A stretch of DNA of 64,000 nucleotides from positions 558,001 to 622,000 of the forward strand of contig NZ_CANDOB010000001.1 in assembly GCF_947387515.1 (NCBI RefSeq). Reading direction: 5' to 3'. Origin of the DNA: Alkalihalobacillus sp. CinArs1 (GTDB lineage Bacteria; Bacillota; Bacilli; Bacillales; Guptibacillaceae). A program made the translations under genes and the position numbers. Shown in pieces: positions 56,593-64,000 of the stretch. Each line of letters opens with the position of its first letter. Position 1 is the first letter of the stretch. The notes under the pieces were generated by a model. The model did not search any database. It was given only the letters and a program-made list of their open reading frames with translations, and had not been told where the DNA came from.

Positions 56593-57078
56593 TTGTTTGA
56601 AGTCGAATCCTACTCAGGCAAGAGAGAAAAAGATTATGAAATGGTCATCAAGCAGCTACAAGCGCTGATTGAAGATGAAACAAACCAAATTGCAAATTTA
56701 GCAAATGCTTCTGCATTATTGAATCAGTTTCTGAACGATGTTAACTGGGTTGGCTTTTATTTATATGAAAAAGAAAGCGACCAGCTCGTACTTGGACCTT
56801 TCCAGGGCTTACCAGCATGTGTCCGTATTCCGAACGGTCGCGGCGTATGCGGAACTTCTTTGAAAGAAGGTAAAACCATGAGAATTGAGAACGTTCATGA
56901 GTTCCCAGGACATATTGCCTGTGATGCCGCTTCTCAATCAGAGATTGTCATTCCAATTCGTTCCTCTAACGACATTATTGGCGTTCTTGATATCGATAGC
57001 CCAAGCGTTGGACGATTTGATGAAACGGATGAAAAATATTTAAAGAAGTTTATCACTACATTAGAAAAGAATCTATAA
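56593..57078 (+). CDS. ytsP: Free methionine-(R)-sulfoxide reductase (GAF)
   Basis: 161-aa GAF-domain reductase. The three cysteines C76 (PACVRIP), C86 (GRGVCGT) and C110 (HIACDAAS) fit those of E. coli fRMsr. It repairs free methionine sulfoxide. TTG start behind GAGGTG. Monocistronic; convergent with methionine gamma-lyase, sharing a terminator. Confidence 0.92.
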   Translation: MFEVESYSGKREKDYEMVIKQLQALIEDETNQIANLANASALLNQFLNDVNWVGFYLYEKESDQLVLGPFQGLPACVRIPNGRGVCGTSLKEGKTMRIENVHEFPGHIACDAASQSEIVIPIRSSNDIIGVLDIDSPSVGRFDETDEKYLKKFITTLEKNL

Positions 57079-57085
57079 ATGAACC

Positions 57086-57117
57086 AAAAACAGCCGCGAG
57101 ATTCCGCGGCTGTTTTT
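57086..57117. terminator. Bidirectional terminator ytsP / mgl
   Basis: Thirteen-bp stem AAAAACAGCCGCG / CGCGGCTGTTTTT. Confidence 0.9.
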
Positions 57118-57133
57118 ATTGACTTAATCGGAG

Positions 57134-58312
57134 TTACATTTCTAACGCTTGCTCTATATCAGCCCAAATATCTTCCCAAGCTTCTAGACCGATTGAAATT
57201 CGAATAAGTGAATCATTGATTCCCATCCTCACTCTTTCTTCTTCTGGTACAACCGCATGTGTCATCGTAGCAGGATGTTGTATCAGTGTTTCTGCATCAC
57301 CTAAACTTACAGCAATTTTAATCATTTCGAGTCTATTCATGAAGGCCTGTGCCTCTGCTTTCCCGCCCTCTAGCTCGAAACATATGAGCCCGCCAGGCTT
57401 TTTCATTTGCTTCTTTGCGATCGAATATGACGGAGACTCTTCCAAACCAGGGTACATGACTTTCTTAATTTTAGGATGTTCCTTCAATTTGTGAACGATT
57501 GATTGCGAGTTCTCACAATGGCGGTCCATGCGAAGAGGCAGTGTTTTCAACCCTCTTAATAAAAGCCAAGCATCGAATGGTGATAAGATACCTCCAATGT
57601 CCTTTTGTGTCGATTTCGCAATTGAAGAAATCATCTCATGATCACCAACGACTAGACCAGCTACAACGTCACCATGTCCACCAATGTATTTCGTTGCACT
57701 ATGCAAGACGATGTCGCAATCAAATTCCAAAGGTCTTTGGAGATACGGCGTAGAAAAGGTATTATCGACTACGACGGTGATTCCTCTTTCCTTGGCAATT
57801 GAAGAGATCATCTTTAAATCGATCAATTTCAAAGTGGGGTTGATCGGTGTTTCAATGTAGATGACACTCGTGTTTGGTTGAATTGCTTGCAAGATCTGCT
57901 CTCTTGAATCAAGAGGTAGTAAGTCATGCTCTACTGAAAACTTTTCTTTCATTAATTGCAATAATCCGAATGTGCACCCATAAACACCTTCTGAACACAA
58001 AATATGATCACCTGAACGAACTAGGTGGAATAGGACTGCTGAAACAGCAGCCATTCCTGATCCAAACGCTAAACCAGCCTCTGCTCCTTCTAGTGAAGCG
58101 ATCCGTTCTTCTAACATCTTCACAGTAGGATTTCCTAATCTAGAATAGATATATCCCGGCTCTTCCCCTGCAAACCTTTTTTCGCCTGCCTCGGCAGTTT
58201 CAAACGTAAACGTAGAAGTTTGATATATAGGCGATGCAAGACTGTTATGATGTGTATGAGAATCATAACCTTCATGAATCGTTCTAGTTTCAAATCGACT
58301 TTCTTTTCTCAA
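57134..58312 (-). CDS. mgl: Methionine gamma-lyase
   Basis: 392-aa PLP enzyme of the Cys/Met metabolism family. K208 in HSATKYIGGH binds PLP. C113 in EGVYGCTFG corresponds to the cysteine specific to methionine gamma-lyases, and ETPINPTLKLIDL also fits them rather than cystathionine enzymes. It would cleave methionine to methanethiol, 2-oxobutyrate and ammonia. A strong cre-like site overlaps the promoter, so CcpA repression is likely. Related cystathionine gamma-lyase activity cannot be excluded. Confidence 0.82.
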   Translation of the reverse strand: MRKESRFETRTIHEGYDSHTHHNSLASPIYQTSTFTFETAEAGEKRFAGEEPGYIYSRLGNPTVKMLEERIASLEGAEAGLAFGSGMAAVSAVLFHLVRSGDHILCSEGVYGCTFGLLQLMKEKFSVEHDLLPLDSREQILQAIQPNTSVIYIETPINPTLKLIDLKMISSIAKERGITVVVDNTFSTPYLQRPLEFDCDIVLHSATKYIGGHGDVVAGLVVGDHEMISSIAKSTQKDIGGILSPFDAWLLLRGLKTLPLRMDRHCENSQSIVHKLKEHPKIKKVMYPGLEESPSYSIAKKQMKKPGGLICFELEGGKAEAQAFMNRLEMIKIAVSLGDAETLIQHPATMTHAVVPEEERVRMGINDSLIRISIGLEAWEDIWADIEQALEM

Positions 58313-58342
58313 TGTAGCTCCCCCTCTATCTCCAATCTATGT

Positions 58343-58371
58343 ATCATACAATTACATTGTAAGCGCTTTCT
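58343..58371 (-). promoter_or_regulatory. mgl promoter with overlapping cre site
   Basis: Minus strand -10 TATGAT lies at 58343-58348; the -35 region is weak. A cre site, TGTAAGCGCTTTCT on the plus strand at 58358-58371, matches 13 of 14 cre positions and overlaps the -35 region, a classic repression position. Confidence 0.65.
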
Positions 58372-58436
58372 TAAATAAGGTGAAGAGGATTTTCAGTTTT
58401 TGTAGAAATACCTGACTAGCGAGGAAACGAAGCAAG

Positions 58437-58465
58437 TTGACACGAGTCGATAGAAAAGGTACAAT
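58437..58465 (+). promoter_or_regulatory. rpsD sigma-A promoter
   Basis: TTGACA, 17-base spacer, TACAAT; near consensus. Predicted start about 58472. Confidence 0.85.
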
Positions 58466-58471
58466 GACAGT

Positions 58472-58655
58472 TGTGTAAAATAGAAATGGCAGCATCGTGA
58501 CGGCTTATGATTTCATTATGTTCCTATTAATAGGTGCGCCGCGTAACCTCCGGCTGCAAGGTGAAGGCGTGTGAAAACATAATGTGCATAATCTGGAATC
58601 GCGACACTGTTTTTATTTTATACCAATAAAAATAGTGATAAAGGAGGAGCTAATT
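58472..58655 (+). promoter_or_regulatory. Structured rpsD leader (likely S4 autoregulation)
   Basis: A 180-base leader with an outer helix CATTATGTT / AACATAATG (58514-58522 with 58576-58584) enclosing a small CCTATTAATAGG hairpin (58523-58534) and a GC-rich arm. In B. subtilis S4 represses its own mRNA by binding the rpsD leader; position and structure fit this, but I did not compare sequences. Confidence 0.65.
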
Positions 58656-59258
58656 ATGGCTCGTTATACAGGACCAAGTTGGAAAATCTCTCGTCGTCTT
58701 GGTATTTCTCTAAGTGGAACAGGTAAAGAATTGGAAAAGCGTCCTTACGCTCCAGGTCAACATGGACCTAACCAGCGTAGAAAGCTTTCTGAATATGGAC
58801 TTCAGCTTCAAGAAAAGCAAAAGCTTCGTCACATGTACGGCATGACTGAGCGTCAATTCCGTCGTCTTTTCGATGATGCTGGTAAAATGAAAGGTGTTCA
58901 TGGTGAGAACTTCATGATTCTTCTTGAATCTCGTCTTGATAACCTAGTTTACCGTATGGGTCTAGCTCGTACTCGCCGCCAGGCTCGTCAGCTAGTTAAC
59001 CACGGCCACATCACAGTTGATGGCAAGCGTGTTGATATTCCTTCTTACCGCGTAGCAACTGGTCAAGTACTAGGTGTTCGTGAGAAGTCTAACAACCTTG
59101 ACATCATCAAAGAAGCTATTGAAGTGAACAACTTTGTTCCAGAATACCTTACTTTTGATGCAGATAAGCTTGAAGGTACGTACTCTCGCCTTCCTGAGCG
59201 TTCTGAACTTCCTGCAGAAATCACTGAAGCTCTTATCGTTGAGTACTACTCTCGTTAA
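58656..59258 (+). CDS. rpsD: 30S ribosomal protein S4
   Basis: 200-aa S4, primary assembly protein of the 30S subunit. Starts [16 protein letters not shown], includes the RNA-binding S4 domain ([26 protein letters not shown]) and has no zinc cysteines. The ATG at 58656 follows AAAGGAGGAG; the frame is open upstream but that is leader. Also the gene that likely controls its own leader. Confidence 0.98.
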   Translation: MARYTGPSWKISRRLGISLSGTGKELEKRPYAPGQHGPNQRRKLSEYGLQLQEKQKLRHMYGMTERQFRRLFDDAGKMKGVHGENFMILLESRLDNLVYRMGLARTRRQARQLVNHGHITVDGKRVDIPSYRVATGQVLGVREKSNNLDIIKEAIEVNNFVPEYLTFDADKLEGTYSRLPERSELPAEITEALIVEYYSR

Positions 59259-59274
59259 GCTGTTTCTTAAAAAC

Positions 59275-59302
59275 CTCGGACTTTTTGTCCGAGTTTTTTT
59301 TA
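59275..59302 (+). terminator. rpsD terminator
   Basis: Stem CTCGGAC / GTCCGAG (59275-59281 with 59287-59293) followed by a long T-run. Confidence 0.85.
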
Positions 59303-59318
59303 TTTTTTATGCTGATAG

Positions 59319-59354
59319 CAAAAGGCCGGTAATCACATTATGATTACCGGCCTT
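59319..59354 (-). terminator. tyrS terminator
   Basis: Fourteen-bp stem AAGGCCGGTAATCA / TGATTACCGGCCTT (59322-59335 with 59341-59354), six bases after tyrS. Confidence 0.85.
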
Positions 59355-59360
59355 GCAAGA

Positions 59361-60632
59361 TTAGAATGTAAGAAGGAAATATTTTTTCTTTCCTCTTCTA
59401 ATAATAACGTATTGTCCTTCAATCCGATCTGAAGAAGAAATGACCTTATCCATTTCTTGACTACGGTCACCGTTAATATAGATAGCACCATTCTTAATAT
59501 CTTCTCTAGCCTGTCGCTTTGAAGATGAGATACCAGCTTCTACAAGCAAATCGATCAAGCCTTTTTCTTCCTCTTCAACATGGTAAGAAGGTACATCTTT
59601 AAAACCTTGACGAATTTCATCTGCAGTCAACTCTTTTATGTCACCGCTGAACAGAGCTTTTGAAATGTTGATCGCTTGCTGAAGCTTCTCATCACCATGA
59701 ACAAGTTTCGTTACTTCTTCAGCTAATTTACGATGAGCCTCTCTCTTTTCAGGAGCTTCGTTATTAGAAGCTTCAAGTTCTTTAATTTCTTCGACGCTTA
59801 AGAAAGTAAAGTAATAAAGGAATTTTACTACATCGCGATCATCTGTATTGATCCAGAATTGGTAGAATTCATAAGGAGACGTTTTGTCTGCATCAAGCCA
59901 AATTGCGCCGCCTTCTGATTTACCAAATTTGGATCCATCACTCTTTGTAACGAGTGGAAACGTTGCGCCAAACGCTTTAGGACGTTCCCCTTCTTCTGAT
60001 CCTTCTTCTTTACGAATCAATTCTAGTCCAGCAGTAATGTTCCCCCACTGATCGCTACCGCCGATTTGCAGACGGCAGTTCTCATTACGATACAATTCAA
60101 GAAAATCATAAGACTGAAGGATCATGTACGTGAACTCAGTGAAAGAAATTCCTGCATCGAGACGGGATGAAACAGAATCTTTTGCTAGCATGTAGTTCAA
60201 TCCAAAGTTCTTTCCAATATCACGTAGAAATGGAATGATGTTTAACCCGCCGATCCAATCAAAGTTGTTCACAGCTTTTGCTGGGTTTTCACTAGTCTCA
60301 AAATCAAGAAAGCGAGCGAGCTGTCCTTGTAGCTTGTTCGTCCATTCTTGAACGATATCCTCAGAATTTAGTGTCCTCTCATTCGCACGTCCACTCGGAT
60401 CTCCAATAAGTCCCGTCGCACCCCCAACTAATGCGATCGGTGTATGACCAGCAAGCTGAAACCTTCTAAGAGCAAGTACTGGAAGAAGGTGTCCTATATG
60501 CAGACTATCTGCAGTCGGATCAAAACCAGAATAGATTCCAATGCTGTTTTCGGAAAGCTCTTTCTTAAGACCCTCTTCATCAGTTACCTGATTGATTAAC
60601 CCTCTAGCTTCTAGTTCATCTAAAATATGCAT
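59361..60632 (-). CDS. tyrS: Tyrosyl-tRNA synthetase
   Basis: 423-aa class I synthetase charging tRNA-Tyr. HIGH motif as HIGHLLP, KFGKSEGG for KMSKS, then a C-terminal S4-like RNA-binding domain (from about residue 350). Start at 60632 follows AAAGGAG; the frame runs 36 codons upstream into the T-box. Expression is controlled by the T-box leader. Confidence 0.97.
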   Translation of the reverse strand: MHILDELEARGLINQVTDEEGLKKELSENSIGIYSGFDPTADSLHIGHLLPVLALRRFQLAGHTPIALVGGATGLIGDPSGRANERTLNSEDIVQEWTNKLQGQLARFLDFETSENPAKAVNNFDWIGGLNIIPFLRDIGKNFGLNYMLAKDSVSSRLDAGISFTEFTYMILQSYDFLELYRNENCRLQIGGSDQWGNITAGLELIRKEEGSEEGERPKAFGATFPLVTKSDGSKFGKSEGGAIWLDADKTSPYEFYQFWINTDDRDVVKFLYYFTFLSVEEIKELEASNNEAPEKREAHRKLAEEVTKLVHGDEKLQQAINISKALFSGDIKELTADEIRQGFKDVPSYHVEEEEKGLIDLLVEAGISSSKRQAREDIKNGAIYINGDRSQEMDKVISSSDRIEGQYVIIRRGKKKYFLLTF

Positions 60633-60659
60633 TATACTGACTCCTTTTAAAGTAAATTT

Positions 60660-60924
60660 CAACATAAAAAACCCGCCCCTGGTAAGGGACGAGTTTGATC
60701 GCGGTACCACCCTTGTTGAAGGAAATAACCTTCCTCCCACTTCATCAGGATAACGGCCTGGTCCGTCTTGATGCTACACAGGCATTTCCCTTCACACCAG
60801 ATGCTCATGGAAGTAATTCACATTTCCCTTTATATTGGTTCACACCAGCCACCAACTCTCTGAAATAGGGAGAAAAACGCTACTTCGTCCACTCTTCGCA
60901 TACCCGTTTAAAAATCTAACTAAA
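60660..60924 (-). promoter_or_regulatory. T-box riboswitch of tyrS (Tyr specifier)
   Basis: The T-box sequence AGGGTGGTACCGCG lies at 60701-60714 (minus strand), followed by a terminator with an eleven-bp stem at 60667-60697 and a T-run. The specifier region contains UAC (60813-60815), a tyrosine codon. Uncharged tRNA-Tyr should stabilise the antiterminator and allow tyrS transcription. Confidence 0.93.
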
Positions 60925-60954
60925 TTAATATCATACTTTATACCTCAATGTCAA
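60925..60954 (-). promoter_or_regulatory. tyrS sigma-A promoter
   Basis: Minus strand TTGACA, 18-base spacer, TATTAA. Confidence 0.6.
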
Positions 60955-60982
60955 TTCTAGCCCCTGTTCCTTAAGGAAGCTT

Positions 60983-61012
60983 TATACAAATATCGACTAG
61001 ATATGCTATAAT
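60983..61012 (+). promoter_or_regulatory. pbp promoter (extended -10)
   Basis: TGCTATAAT extended -10 at 61004-61012, with a weak -35 (TATACA) at 60983-60988. Confidence 0.5.
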
Positions 61013-61040
61013 ATATAGGATTAATTGAGGAGGTATAGGA

Positions 61041-64000
61041 ATGCGAGAGCTTTTTTCTTCTATCAGGTCGAAGTGGAACGCGTTCATCGATAGATTGCAA
61101 GAGTACAACATCTTAACTGGCTCAAGGATCGCTTATAAAGTTGTTTGGAATTTATTCTTAATTTTTCTAGTACTTGGGCTTATGGGCGGCTTGTTTGCCG
61201 GAGGTGTTGGTGCAGGTTACTTTGCATCTCTAGTAAAAGATGAACCGATTCGCTCCTATGATGAGATGAAGAGAGACGTCTATAACTATGAAGAAACAAG
61301 TGAGATATACTTTGCTGACGATGTTCTTCTCGGTAACTTTCGGTCTGATATAGAGCGAAAGGAAGTCGATTTAAAAGACGTGTCCCCTTTAGTACAAAAG
61401 GCAGTCATTTCAACTGAAGACGAATATTTTTATGACCACGAAGGCATTGTTCCAAAAGCAATAGGCCGAGCGATTCTTCAAGAGCTCACGAACTCTGAAG
61501 ATCGTACCGGTGGTAGTACGTTGACTCAACAGCTTGTGAAAAACCAAATATTAACGAGAGAAGTATCGTTTGAACGTAAAGCGAAGGAAATGCTTTTAGC
61601 TTTGCGCCTTGAAAACTTCTTTGAAAAAGAAGAAATTCTTGAAGCATACCTTAATGTCGTACCGTTCGGTCGAAATGCTTCTGGCAGAAACATTGCAGGT
61701 ATTCAATCTGCAGCACAAGGAATCTTTGGTGTGAGCGCTAGTGAATTAAACCTACCACAAGCAGCTTTCATTGCAGGACTACCGAAAAACCCGTATACAT
61801 ACACTCCTTTTACAAACTCAGGAGTCGTGAAAGATGATCTTACACCTGGTATCGACCGGATGAATTTTGTCCTCTACCGCATGTATACAGAAGGGTCGAT
61901 AACTGAGGAAGAATACACTAAAGCAAAAGAATATGATATCGAAAAAAATTTAACAGATTCTTCTCCATCACCCTTTGAGAAACACCCTTATTTAACCTTC
62001 GAAATTGAAGACAGAGCAAAGCGTGCTCTTGCAATGCAATTTGCCGATGAAGAAGGATACGATGGCAAAAAGCTGGCTAAAAGTATAGATCAGTATAATC
62101 AAATTTCTTACAATGCCAATATATCAACAAGATCACCAGCAGATATTGCCGAATTCATGGGTCATAGTTGGGAAGATATAAAGAAAAACTCAGAGATATT
62201 TGTTGAGTTTATGGAAAATGCAGAGAAAGAGCTTCGGAAGAACGGATACAAAATTCATACAACAATTGATAAAGAAATGTATGAGAAAATGAATTCTGCG
62301 AAGGATAGCGTCCTTGATAACTCTAACTATTTCGAAGCACCGAAAACGGCATCAGTGCAGGATCCTGAAACTGGAGAAATGGTTCAAAAAGAATTTCCAA
62401 TGCAGGTTGGTAGTATTTTAATAGAAAATAAAACCGGTAAAATACTATCATTTGTTGGTGGTAGAGATTTTAAAGTAGAACAATTAAATCATGCTACAGG
62501 AGCTTATCGTGCAAATGGTTCAACAATGAAACCTCTACTTGATTATGCTCCAGCTATGGAAGTAGGTAAAGTTCAACCTGGGTATATCATTCCCGATATT
62601 CCTTCAGATGAGATGTGGCTCCCTAAGAACTATGGTGGAAGATATCATGGTTTAGTTACAGCTAGAAAAGCACTAGAGAGATCTTATAACGTTCCAGCAA
62701 CAAGGATCTATTCTAAACTGGATCAAAAGGAAGCTACGAATTATTTAGTGAAAATGGGCTTCAGTACACTAACAGTAGATGATCGAGCCAACCTAGCAAC
62801 TTCTATTGGCTCCCTAGAACGTGGTGTAAGTGTAGAAGAGAATACAAATGCTTTTGGTACTTTTGCTAACGGTGGTAAATTCGTAGATGCTTATATGATA
62901 GAAAAGATTGTAGATCGTGATGGAAATACTATATTCGAACAGAAGTCAGAACCTGTAGATGTTTTTAGTCCTCAAACATCATACTTAACAATTGATATGA
63001 TGAGAGATGTAATAAGTCAGGGTACTGCTATGGATATACCTGGGAAGTTAAAATTCTCTACGGATTGGGCTGGTAAGACTGGTACAGGTCAGGATTATAA
63101 GGATGCTTGGTTTGTAGCTGTAAATCCCAATGTTTCCCTAGGAGTATGGACAGGTTACGATATAGAAATGAGCATGAACTCAAACATGTATTCAAAACGG
63201 AATAAAAACCTTTGGGCGTTATTTGCTAATGCAGCATATGATGCAAATCCTGAAATAATGGATCCACAAAAACGATTCGATATGCCTACTGGTATTGTTA
63301 GAAGGTCGTTCTGTGGAATATCTGGAAAACTCGCATCTGATCTGTGTCAGCAAGCTGGACTTGTTCAAACTGATTTGTTTAATGCTAAATACGTACCAAC
63401 AGAAGTCGATGACAGTTTGACACAAGGAAGATATGTGGTCATTAAAGGGAAAACTTATGAAGCACTTTCTTCAACACCAGCAGAATTTGTCACAAGCGGC
63501 GTTATGATTAAAGAAGATTACTTTGAAGGTATCGACCTTAGTACCCTTCTTCCATCTAAATTCGAAAACTTGAACATCGTTTCCGAGGGAACTGTCGCTA
63601 AAGAAAATGGCAAGAAGCCAGGCGCAATCGGTAACGTATCGATAAACGGCTCTACTCTTAACTGGAACGAATCAGGAGAAAGTGATATTGTGGGTTATCG
63701 CATTTACCGTGCAGGAAATGGTAGTAATTCATTTACTAAGCTAGGTAGTGTGAAAGCATCTGATGGAAGTTCATTCAATATTCCTTCAGGTTCTTATGCT
63801 TACTATGTTACAGCAGTAGATGTTGCCGGGAATGAATCATCTCCTTCTGCAAAAGTTACATCTGGAGATTGGTCTGATAAGCCAGAAGAAGAAGAAAAAC
63901 CAGATCCTCCTAAAGAAGATGAAGATGATGGTTCCGGTGAAGATAACAATGATGATTCAAGTGACGGTAACAGCGATGACTCAAACGATGGGAATGAAGA
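61041..64000 (+). CDS. Class A penicillin-binding protein (3' end cut)
   Basis: Bifunctional murein synthase, about 986 codons visible and open at the right edge. ATG behind GAGGAGG. One membrane helix at about residues 35-65; glycosyltransferase domain with catalytic E126 in STEDEYFYDH and GGSTLTQQL; transpeptidase with S494-TMK, SYN (548-550) and K679-TG. A fibronectin-III-like domain at about 862-945 and an acidic Asp/Ser/Asn/Glu tail from about 948 follow. The tail is repetitive (SDDSNDGNE). Divergent from the T-box/tyrS promoter. Likely a PBP1A/1B-type enzyme. Confidence 0.93.
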   Translation, partial: MRELFSSIRSKWNAFIDRLQEYNILTGSRIAYKVVWNLFLIFLVLGLMGGLFAGGVGAGYFASLVKDEPIRSYDEMKRDVYNYEETSEIYFADDVLLGNFRSDIERKEVDLKDVSPLVQKAVISTEDEYFYDHEGIVPKAIGRAILQELTNSEDRTGGSTLTQQLVKNQILTREVSFERKAKEMLLALRLENFFEKEEILEAYLNVVPFGRNASGRNIAGIQSAAQGIFGVSASELNLPQAAFIAGLPKNPYTYTPFTNSGVVKDDLTPGIDRMNFVLYRMYTEGSITEEEYTKAKEYDIEKNLTDSSPSPFEKHPYLTFEIEDRAKRALAMQFADEEGYDGKKLAKSIDQYNQISYNANISTRSPADIAEFMGHSWEDIKKNSEIFVEFMENAEKELRKNGYKIHTTIDKEMYEKMNSAKDSVLDNSNYFEAPKTASVQDPETGEMVQKEFPMQVGSILIENKTGKILSFVGGRDFKVEQLNHATGAYRANGSTMKPLLDYAPAMEVGKVQPGYIIPDIPSDEMWLPKNYGGRYHGLVTARKALERSYNVPATRIYSKLDQKEATNYLVKMGFSTLTVDDRANLATSIGSLERGVSVEENTNAFGTFANGGKFVDAYMIEKIVDRDGNTIFEQKSEPVDVFSPQTSYLTIDMMRDVISQGTAMDIPGKLKFSTDWAGKTGTGQDYKDAWFVAVNPNVSLGVWTGYDIEMSMNSNMYSKRNKNLWALFANAAYDANPEIMDPQKRFDMPTGIVRRSFCGISGKLASDLCQQAGLVQTDLFNAKYVPTEVDDSLTQGRYVVIKGKTYEALSSTPAEFVTSGVMIKEDYFEGIDLSTLLPSKFENLNIVSEGTVAKENGKKPGAIGNVSINGSTLNWNESGESDIVGYRIYRAGNGSNSFTKLGSVKASDGSSFNIPSGSYAYYVTAVDVAGNESSPSAKVTSGDWSDKPEEEEKPDPPKEDEDDGSGEDNNDDSSDGNSDDSNDGNE

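Noticed and set aside
60633-60740. Upstream extension of tyrS
   Set aside because: These codons lie in the T-box terminator; the real start has AAAGGAG at 60632.

Overview
The window is a chromosomal segment of an endospore-forming, low-GC Gram-positive bacterium of the Bacillaceae. Sporulation genes (ytrH, ytrI, ytfJ, refZ and an alpha/beta-type SASP), AGGAGG-type ribosome binding sites, frequent TTG and GTG starts, a T-box in front of tyrS and a gene order close to the Bacillus subtilis polA to tyrS region all support this. I cannot assign a genus from sequence alone. No tRNA, rRNA, insertion sequence, prophage or CRISPR array was seen.

Layout. 1-9.2 kb, minus strand: polA (3' end cut by the window edge), phoR and phoP, a MaoC-like protein, then mdh, icd and citZ of the TCA cycle. 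9.6-11.2 kb: ytvI (AI-2E family exporter) convergent with fxsA. 11.4-18.1 kb, minus: pyk and pfkA (lower glycolysis), accA and accD (malonyl-CoA synthesis), a GntR/FCD regulator and malic enzyme ytsJ. A perfect FadR-type palindrome lies just downstream of the predicted ytsJ promoter. 18.3-21.6 kb: dnaE. 21.8-26.8 kb: sporulation membrane genes ytrH and ytrI, a ytzJ-like gene, nrnA, ytpI, ytoI, a small membrane protein and ytkL. 26.9-31.2 kb: a compact six-gene minus-strand cluster of a membrane-anchored spermidine-synthase-like enzyme, DUF350, a DUF4247-type lipoprotein, PspA/IM30, DUF4178 and an unknown protein. This is the best candidate for a poorly described system. 31.3-35.7 kb: ald, a tandem crcB pair, a small exported protein, an NCS1 permease and two small unknown genes, one of only 55 codons. 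35.8-43.1 kb, minus: moaB, an EcsC-family gene, ackA, ytxK, tpx, ytfJ, ytfI, yteJ and sppA. 43.3-48.6 kb: NAD kinase, ytcJ amidohydrolase, a second murG-like gene and an acyl-CoA ligase. 48.8-58.3 kb: sspA, thiI with its cysteine desulfurase, branched-chain amino-acid carrier braB, ezrA, hisJ, refZ, free-methionine-sulfoxide reductase and methionine gamma-lyase. 58.4-64 kb: rpsD with a structured leader, tyrS with a T-box, and a class A penicillin-binding protein with a fibronectin-III domain and an acidic tail, cut by the right edge.

How the genes work together. The first 18 kb holds much of central carbon metabolism: pfkA-pyk makes pyruvate, ytsJ recycles malate to pyruvate with NADPH, accDA commits acetyl-CoA to fatty acids, citZ-icd-mdh runs the TCA cycle and ackA (37-38 kb) excretes acetate. 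Carbon-catabolite (cre-like) sites can be placed at citZ, ackA and mgl. Most transcription units end in good rho-independent hairpins, several of which overlap the stop codon. Gene starts were adjusted wherever the ribosome binding site showed that the longest open frame is too long.
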